Assembly: GCF_033115175.1 (NCBI RefSeq)
Contig: NC_084850.1
Span: 108,545,939-108,609,938, forward strand
DNA from: Lepus europaeus
Taxonomy: Eukaryota; Chordata; Mammalia; Lagomorpha; Leporidae
Reading direction: 5' to 3'
Length of the DNA: 64,000 bases
The notes below the pieces were generated by a model. It searched no databases. It worked only from the letters and a program-made list of their open reading frames with translations, and was not told the DNA's origin. The position numbers and the translations under genes were made by a program. Of the stretch, positions 51,601-60,600 are shown piece after piece; the first letter of the stretch is position 1, and the number at the start of each line of letters is the position of its first letter.

Positions 51601-54600
51601 TCTTTACTTAGTATAGAGTTAGTCTTCTGTGTACAAAGTTAATTGAAAATGAAGCTTAATGGAGAATGGGACTGGGAATGGGAGAGGGAGGAGGAGGAGA
51701 GGTGGGAGGGTGGGTATGGTGGGAAGAATATCTCTATTCCTGAAGTTATACTTATGAGATTTGTATTCCCTAAAAAATAAATTTAAAGAAATTATAAGTG
51801 TCCAAAAAGAAAGGTGCATTCTACATTGTTGGATAAAACAATATACTTGAATATCTGATTTTGTAGTTTGTGAGTTAAAGAACTTGAATTTTATAATTTC
51901 TTTAAAATAGTATAAGAAGAGTCAATAAGGAGAAAAAAAACCCAGTTTTAAAAATGGGTTCAAGATTTAAAGTATTTTACAAAAGAGGATGTCCAAATGG
52001 CCAGTAAGCACAGAAAAGATGTTCTGACATTTCACATCACAAAAATATACAAATAAAACCACAATGAAATTGCACCAAGTATTTGCCAAAATGATTTTGA
52101 GCAAAGTTGGTAATTTTTGCCAACATTTGGTGTTAGGATCAACTGAAACTCTCATTTACTACTAAAAGGTGTGACAAAGTGATACACTTACTTTGCAGTA
52201 ATGTTGAGCAGTATTCCAGCTGAACATTATGCATGCCTGTGAGTGAGTTAACAGTTCTACTCTTAGGCATGTATGCAACACAAATGCATTAAAAACCCAA
52301 GAATGTTCTTAGCAGCATTATTGTTCCAAAAAGTTGTAAAGAACTCAAATATAAATTGGGATATAAACATTGAATGGAATGCCTTTTTTTTTTTAAGATT
52401 TTATTTATTTATGTGAGAGGTAGAGTTACAGACAGAGACAGAGGGAAATGTCTTCCATCTGCTGGTTCACTCCTCAAATGGCCACAACAGACAGAGTTGG
52501 GCCAATCTGAAACCAGGAGCCAGGAGCTTCTTCTGGGTCTCCCACGCAGGTGCAGGGGCCCAAGCACTTGGGCCATCTTCCACTGCTTTCCCAGGCCATC
52601 AGCGGAGAGCTGGATCAGAAGAGGAGTAGCCAGGACACGAACCAGCGCCCAAATGGGATGCCGGCGCTGCAGGCTGACCACCGGCCCCACGATGGAATAC
52701 CTTACAGAAATGAAGAAACAAACTGCTGCTACATGCAACACCCTTGGTGAATTTTACCAAGACATTGTTAAGCAAGAGAAACCAGAAACCATAAAATGTA
52801 CATTCAGTATTTGTATGAAATGCAAAAATAGCGAAAACTTAGCTTGTATGATAGAAGTGAGAGAATAGTGCTTATCTTTGGAGCGATGGTAAAGATGTGG
52901 AAGGTACAAAAGAGCCTCTGGGCTGCTGGTAATGTTAGTTTTTCAGTATCTCAATCTCCGTGGTAACTACATTTACAAAAAATTCATCAAACTGGACATT
53001 TAAGATTTCTGCACTTTATGTGAGTCATGCTTCAGTTTTTAAAAATACAAAGTAGATTGTCCTTGGTTTTTCATTACTAGAGATGGAGGTAAACGTAGTA
53101 GAGGTCAGGGTGAACTATATATCCTGTTTTGTTCACTTGAAACTCCACCAAATGCAAGATGCACCATATTTTATGAACTGCTAAGAAAGAGAAAACAGTG
53201 CCAGTTAAACTAACATGCCATGAGTAGAAAGGTGCACCCTGATTGCAGAGATGTTAAAATGTGGGGAAATAAAAGTCTTAGAACCAGTGAAATAGTGGAT
53301 AAATGATACAGATAAGTCAGTGATATGGTAGATCAAATGAGCACGAAACACCTTGAGAGACAGAAGCAATGATGTTACAGTCAGAAACAAGGATGATGCC
53401 ATTTTTGATACATTTTGAAGTCAGAGTTTTTGAAGACTTGTGTTATCGATATGTGTTTTACACATTTTCTTAACTCACGTTTCCTATTTGGTAACCAGTG
53501 TTAACACTGTAGCCTTAATTAGGTAAAGCCACACTTTTATACCACTGATGGTTGTTCAAATTTAATATTTCATTTTCTTCTTTTCAGCCATTTCCGAAAC
53601 AGCCAGGAACATCAGGCGCTTACCCTCTTACTTCACCCCCTACATCTTATCACAGCACAGTCAATCAGTCTCCCTCTATGATGCACACGCAGTCTCCAGG
53701 TAAGATACTGCTTATTCTCTTGTCATGTACAGCTTTCAAATCCAACACACATGCACATTGGAAACCACCATATATCCAGCCTCAGGCTTCAGGGAGAATT
53801 TCATTTTTAGTCTATGACTAGTTACTTGCTATTCCTGCATTATGGCAGAGTTGTGTGAAATTTGTGTTTATGGCTCAGGAGCACTTCAGAAGGTGTGAAT
53901 TAAATGGCAATCTTGTCACCCACAGCCCAACTCATGGTACAACTCCAAGGGGTGCTAATCCAAGCAACCTGTGTTAAGAGGTTGACAGCCTAAGACGTGA
54001 GGGCCAAAGCCTGTCTACTGTCTGTCTTTGTAAATAAAGTCCCACTGGAACTCAGTCACATCTGTGTATGTGGTATCTGTGGCTGCCTTCCTGCTATGCC
54101 AACCCTTTTAGGGGAAAAAAAAAAAATTGCCACGCTCGGGTATTGGCCCACTCGCAACTGTCAGAATCGGGCAGTGCATTGCCTGCTTGTTCAGACAATA
54201 TGGCTTTGTTGGCAGCCCCATCAAGTACACTGTAAAAATGCTTAAGAATGCTACATTTTTACTCTTGACTTGAATGATCAACAGTATTTCCAGAGCAAAA
54301 TGATCATTGTTGAAAAAAAGAAGTTTAGACTAAAAGATGTATGTAAAAATAATTTTAAAATGCATATTGTAGTAAACATCTTTAATATAAACAGTCTATT
54401 CAGTTAAAAGCATTAAGTACTTTTATACCAATCATAAGCATTTGTACTTAGCCAAAAACAGGACAAATATGAAACTACATAAAACTCTGGTTTTTAAGTG
54501 ATGAGCCAAACAAATACATTTGCTTTTAAATGTTCACAGAATTTGCGGTACCCACTGCTTTCATTTGTAGAATAAGGAAATGTGTGTGTGTATTAGAAAT

Positions 54601-57600
54601 TTGTATTGAGTAGCAGAACCTGTTAGTCTACAGATGGAAAATGTAGAGACATCACTTGTTAACCAGCTACTTACATTGTGTAGTATAAAACCTTTTGTTC
54701 AGTGATGTTATGAGAATTGAATGAAATAATCCCCATAAAATGTTTAGTCTGGGGCTTGGTACATGACAGATCCCTCTCTGACCAGCCCCTTATCTGCTTT
54801 GTTGCCCAGATGGGGCTGCTTGACATCCAGAGCTGCCCAGGTGCTCACATCCTGGCAGATGCACCTGCACCGTATGTCTCATGCTTAAGCCACTCATTTG
54901 CTCTTCCCATTACTACTGTAGTAGCATGATTTAAAAAAAAAATAGATCTTCATTTTTAGAAATCTTTAAATCCTCCCCCTTCCCTTTTTGGGGCTTGGGA
55001 GGGAGAGTGTGCTTCCTCTTTTTAGGTTTTTGTATTAACAGTCTACGTCTGTAGTGCCAAGTGTGATGAGTATCATTAAAAGGGGTCATTCAGGCTTCTG
55101 AAAGAGCATTCCACAAAGGGGTTGATCATTTCTTCTCTGGAAATCTCTTGCCTGCTGCCCTCTTCCTAGCACTGGCTAAGCTGGGATTTGAAGGATGGGT
55201 TGCAATTAGGCATGCAGGGGCATGGACGAGGGAGGTATTCCAGAGTGTGCAGAGCCTGAGGTTTCAGGAGCTGGTAAACTCCCTAATGGTGGGAACATGG
55301 AGAGACAAGGCTCTTAGAGACGGCACCCTTTGTTGTGTGGGTATGGAAAGCCACTGTTGGATTTTACTAGGGGCCATTCAGAGTTAAATTAGCATAACTC
55401 TGAGGCTCAGAAGTGATGGAGGGGCAGATTTTACAGGGAAGAAGGGGAGTTTTCTTGAACCCATGGCTTTGTAAGTTCCCATAGACTTGTAGTTCAAGAT
55501 GTCCTGGCATGTGGCTGTACTGAAGCCCGTGTCTTATCAGAGATGATTGGACCACAAATGAAGACTCAAAAATTGTTGGCATTTTAGGGTCTGGAAGGCT
55601 GACTGGGTGAGTGAGCTCTGCCTCTAGGGTTGCCAGTGTGTGGTCAGTGGTGAGGAAACCTCTAAGGTAGAAGTAGACAAGCAGGACAAAGGGCATCATG
55701 GAACCTCAGGGGAGTGTTTCTAGGATAGAAGTTGAGATTGGTTTTGTATAGTAGGAAAGGAAAGAATTACTTTGAAATAATTATAGTGGTAGAAGGTATA
55801 TAATGCTTACTATGTGCCAAGCCCTATCCTAAGCTCTTTAATCATTTAATCTTCACGACAAACCTGTGGTGTAGGTCATGTTATTAGCCCCATTTTATGG
55901 AGGAGTGGACAAGTCAAGTCACTTGTTCAGTTCATGTAGCTGATAATTAACTTAAAGGTTAATCAAGTGGATGACCTTCTTAATTGAATGTGAGACATTA
56001 GTTATTATAGAAGATAAAAATATGAAATTATCTTACACAGTTGTAGAGAATGTGAAACTTGCTGATAATGAAAGTAGTTATGGTAATGTAGCAAGTGCTT
56101 TAATGTTGCATTTTTCCTACAGTTTTGGTAGTTGTGATCACCCCTTTTAGAATCCTAAATTAAAACAATTCTTATGGCTTTAAATACCATCTTTAAGATC
56201 ATGTCTTTCAGGCTTTTATATCACTCAACTAGACCTCTCCCTCTGAACTCCGATCCTATATTTTCTACTCTGTATTCAGCCTACGTAATATCTGGTAGCT
56301 ACCTGAAACTCAGCATGGCTAGAACTAAACTCCTGATCCTCTCGCCCTCAGTGGTGGTCCACTCCCCCCCACACACACCCCAGCTCAGTTAATGGTAACC
56401 CCCTCCTTCCTGCTGACCGGAGCTTTTAGATTCATGAGGGACTCCTCCTCCTTCACTGTAACATTCAGTCACTTAGCAAAAACTGGCTCCTGTGTCTTCA
56501 GAATTTACCCAAAATCCAGCCACTTCTCACTACTTACCCTTCTGTCCAAGCTACTGGTCCTCCCTCACCTGGATTGTTGCAGTCGCCTCTAGCTGTTTTC
56601 GGTGTCCCTGCTCTTCACCTTGCCCCATGCTCTGATTTTCCCACAGCAGTAGAGTTCTAGAGTGATCCTTATGGGTTGGAAGTTAGCTCATGACTCCTGC
56701 TTGAAATGCTGCACTGGCTTCCCACTCATTCAAGGTAAAGCCCAAGTCCTTAAAGTGACCCCCAAGTCCTCATGTGATCTGAGACCCACTGCTGTTCCCT
56801 GAACCTCTCTGACCTCCTCTGCTCTCTGTCTTGCTCACTCTGTTCCGGCCAGACTGCCTCCTCTCTGTTCCTGGGTAACTGCTTTTTCCGTCTGTGGGGC
56901 CTTTGCAGTAGCTCTTCTGTTTGCCTTGAATATCTTATCCTCTAGATATCCCTGTGCCTTATCCTTCAGTTTCTTCATGTCTTTCAGCTTACATGTCCTC
57001 TTAGATCTTCCATTGCTTTATTTATAAAGAAGGACACCCACTTCCCCAACACCACCAGATTGCCCGCTTACTTTGCTCTAGTTTTTTCCATTACATGACA
57101 GGTACTTGTCATTCTCATTCTACTAAAATATAAACTCTCTGAGGGCAAGAATTTTTATCTCCCTTGTTAACCACTGCTTCCCCAGTGCCTGCAACAGTGC
57201 TTCGCATGAAGCTACATTCATGCCTACTTGGTGAATGACCGAGCGAGTAAAGAAAAAAGCACCCCTAATTTTTAAAAAGCCGATCAATATAAGAGCTAGA
57301 ACTCTGGGCCCGTGGATTTGAGCTCTCTCTTTTCAATAATGAAATCTTTTTACTTTTTCTTTGTGCTATTTACGGGAGCTTTACTAACTGTTTCTTTAGC
57401 CTGTAGGGAGATTTTTAGCCTGGGGGTCTTTTGGACAGGACATAGTATGTGTCCTGCAAGATCATCTGTAATTATTTTCCTTTATTAGGAAATCTGCATG
57501 CTGCCAGCTCCCCCAGTGGGGCTTTGAGAGCCCCATCACCCGCGTCATTTGTTGCAACTCCTCCCCCATCCTCGCATGGAATCTCTATAGGACCAGGGGC

Positions 57601-60600
57601 CAGTTTTGCTAGTCCACATGGTGAGTTCATACATGGAAGTTGCTATAGTTTTAAGAGCTTGATGTGAAAGTAATTTTTTTGTTTAATAAATGTTCTTATT
57701 GCAAAATTAGCACTGGTTTATTATTGAGGAAATAGCAAAAGTATTGCTGGAACAAAAATAAATGTTTTCTAAGCCTGCCACCCAGAGGTAATGATGACCA
57801 GTTAGTCTCCCTCTGCTTTGGACTCTGGCTCCATCTGCTCTCTGTCCCTTGCCCTTCCTGTCTCTCACTCTGCTTGCTTGCCCTCTTGCATCTCTGTTGC
57901 TCTCGCTTGCTCTCTACCCATCTTGTTACCCGCCTCAGACACCTCCTCATAGGGGTACCCTACCATATGAATTGTTTTGAAACTTGAAATTTTAACTTTT
58001 TATCATGAAAATTCCATTTTGAATTGATTCAAATAGATAGAAAATGGAAGAAGTAGTCGTCAGTGAAATATTTCCTTTTTATTCTACCAACCACATCCTC
58101 TTCCCAGAGGCATTTCAAGTTATTAATTCCTTATTTTTATTTATTATTTATTTGATAGCTACAGTTACAGACAGTGAGAGGGAGAGACAGAGAGGGCGTC
58201 CATCTGCTGGTTTACTCCCCAAATGGCAGCAATGGCTAGAGGTGGGCCTATCCGAAGCCAGAAGCCAGGAGCTTCTTCCATGTCTCCCATATAGGTGCAG
58301 GGGCCCAAATGCTTGGGCCATCTTCCACTGCTTTCCCAGGCCATAGCAGAGAGCTGGATCGGAAAAAGAGCAGCTGGGACGAGAACTGGTGCCCATATGG
58401 GATGCCCACTACGCCACAGCACTGGCCCCAATTCCTTATTCTCGCAGCATTGTCTCATACATACAGAAGCTATATGTGTTTTCCCTTTTACACACATGGC
58501 AGCATACTGTACATTGTGTTCAGTGCCATTTTTCACTTAACATATCATGAATACTATGACATTTCACAGCGTAGAGTTTCCTCTGTTTTTAAGCTGTGTA
58601 GCACCTGTGATTTTGATTTTTACTATTAATATTGGTGGGAACATTTGTCAGTAAAATACTCTACATCATCATCCTAAATAGCTTTGACTATTCCCTTGTC
58701 TGTATTATACGTTTACAATGTTTCCATTTTTTCACAATTAAAAATGGTGCTGTCTCTACTCACATCCATGATTATTTCCTTAGGTAAGTTCCTAGAAGTG
58801 GAATTGCTGTCTCAAAGGGTTTGAGAAATTCTAAAGCTTTCGAAACATATTGCAAATTGCTCACCCGAAAGGCTGTACCAATTTCCTATAGCATCATACG
58901 AGAATGTCTGTTGTCCTGCATCATTGCCAACACAGGGTATTATGATTTTTAAAAATCTTAGCCATTTTGATAGGTGGAAAATGGTATTGTTTAATGTGTG
59001 TTTCTTTGATTATTAGTGAAGTTGAACCTGTTTTTTATGTTCATTAGTTTTTGGTGTATCTTATTTTATGCCTGCCATTTTTATGCTTTGCCAATGTTCT
59101 TGTGATGTTTTTTTCTTACTGATTTGTAAGGCTTCTTTTTATAAATAAAGACCACTTGCTCTCTGGTACATTTGGTAGAAGTATTTCCTCAGTTTGTTGC
59201 TTGTTACAAAGGAATATAAATAATATGTTGAAGGTATCTGAAAGATGAAATTTGAATCTTAAGTTGTTTAAGGAAATCACTGCTTTCTTTTTCTTATTTA
59301 AGATTTATATATTTATTTTGAAAAAGTTAGAGAGAAAGAGATCTTCCATCCATCCTTTGGTTCACTCTACAGATGGCCACAATGGCCAGCACTGGGCCAG
59401 GCTGAAGTCAGGAGCCTGGAACTTCATCTGAGTCTCCCACAAGGGTGGCAGGAGCCCAAACACTTGTGGGCCATCTTTCACTGCTTTTCCCAGGCCATTA
59501 ACAGGGAGCTGTATCAGAAATGGAACAGCTGGTATGCAAACTGGCACCCAAGTAGGATGCTAGCTTCCTAGGCAGTGGCTTTACCTGCTTCGCCACAACA
59601 CCAACCCCAGAAATCCCTGCTTTGAAAACTTGATTGTTGGTTCATTTCATAGTGTAGTTTTTCCTAAATAAAGATGGATGGAAAATTTCCCTCTCCCCTT
59701 CCTTCTCTGAATAAAATGAAAGTATACTTTGTTAGGGTTTAAAAAGTATATTTCTGTCCTTAAAGGAGCCTTGAGATTTTTGCTTCAAACATATAGTTGC
59801 ATAAATCAGATTAACATGTATTACATATGTGGAAGCTTGTGTGAAGGTAAATTTTATCATTTTTCAGTCTCTTCTAATTCTTGAATCACATTAAAAAGAA
59901 CATAAACAACACAACGTAAAGATTCAGGCTTGACATGTTAAGAAGTATCAAGCTTCAGTGAAATACCTTACTGAAAGAAAAAATGAAATTATCACCATGT
60001 AAGGTTTTGAATGCTGTCAGATAACTTTCAGTTATTAAAATACAGGTTTTGAGAACCATTTGTTTACTTTTTTACAGGAACTCTTGACCCTAGTTCCCCT
60101 TACACAATGGTGTCACCAAGTGGCCGAGCAGGGAACTGGCCCGGGTCTCCTCAAGTGTCTGGCCCCTCACCAGCAACACGCATGCCAGGAATGTCACCTG
60201 CCAACCCATCGCTACATTCTCCAGTTCCAGATGCTTCTCATTCCCCTCGGGCTGGAACAAGTGAGTAGCATTAGCATTTTTATATTCTTTTTTTTTTTAA
60301 CTTGTATTTAATGAATATAAATTTCCAAAGTACAGCTTATGGATTACAATGGCTTCCCCCCGCCCATAACTTCCCTCCCACCCGCAACCCTCTCTTCTCC
60401 TGCTCCCTCTCCCCTTCCATTCACATCAAGATTCATTTTCAATTCTCTTTATTATATTCTTTTTTTAATATAACCAACAAATGATCTATTTTATTCCATC
60501 GTAACATTTGAACGTCATGACCTACTTGTTGAATGGGGACACCTTAATAACTTAAACTTTTATCTATTTGGTAAGTCAATTAACAATAGTTAACTTGAAA

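Larger units (their letters stand above)
49800..53587 (+). other. MED14 intron 22
   Basis: 49800-51640 is largely unique and shows no recognisable gene. It is followed by a young L1 tail, an old sense L1 split by a SINE (51950-53045), and unique sequence to the acceptor. Confidence 0.82.
53700..57488 (+). other. MED14 intron 23
   Basis: Contains a hAT-type fossil, a MIR and a long L2 (56180-57250), but no SINE. 54280-55780 is mostly unique with no gene recognised. Confidence 0.82.
57621..60077 (+). other. MED14 intron 24
   Basis: Contains two SINEs and an old antisense L1 (58441-59120). 57621-58124 and 59624-60077 are unique. Confidence 0.84.

Noticed and set aside
51640..51795. Purine-rich G tract as a possible G-quadruplex regulator
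   Set aside because: It is the standard 3' UTR of a rabbit-type L1 and is also present at 44345, so no gene-specific role is supported.
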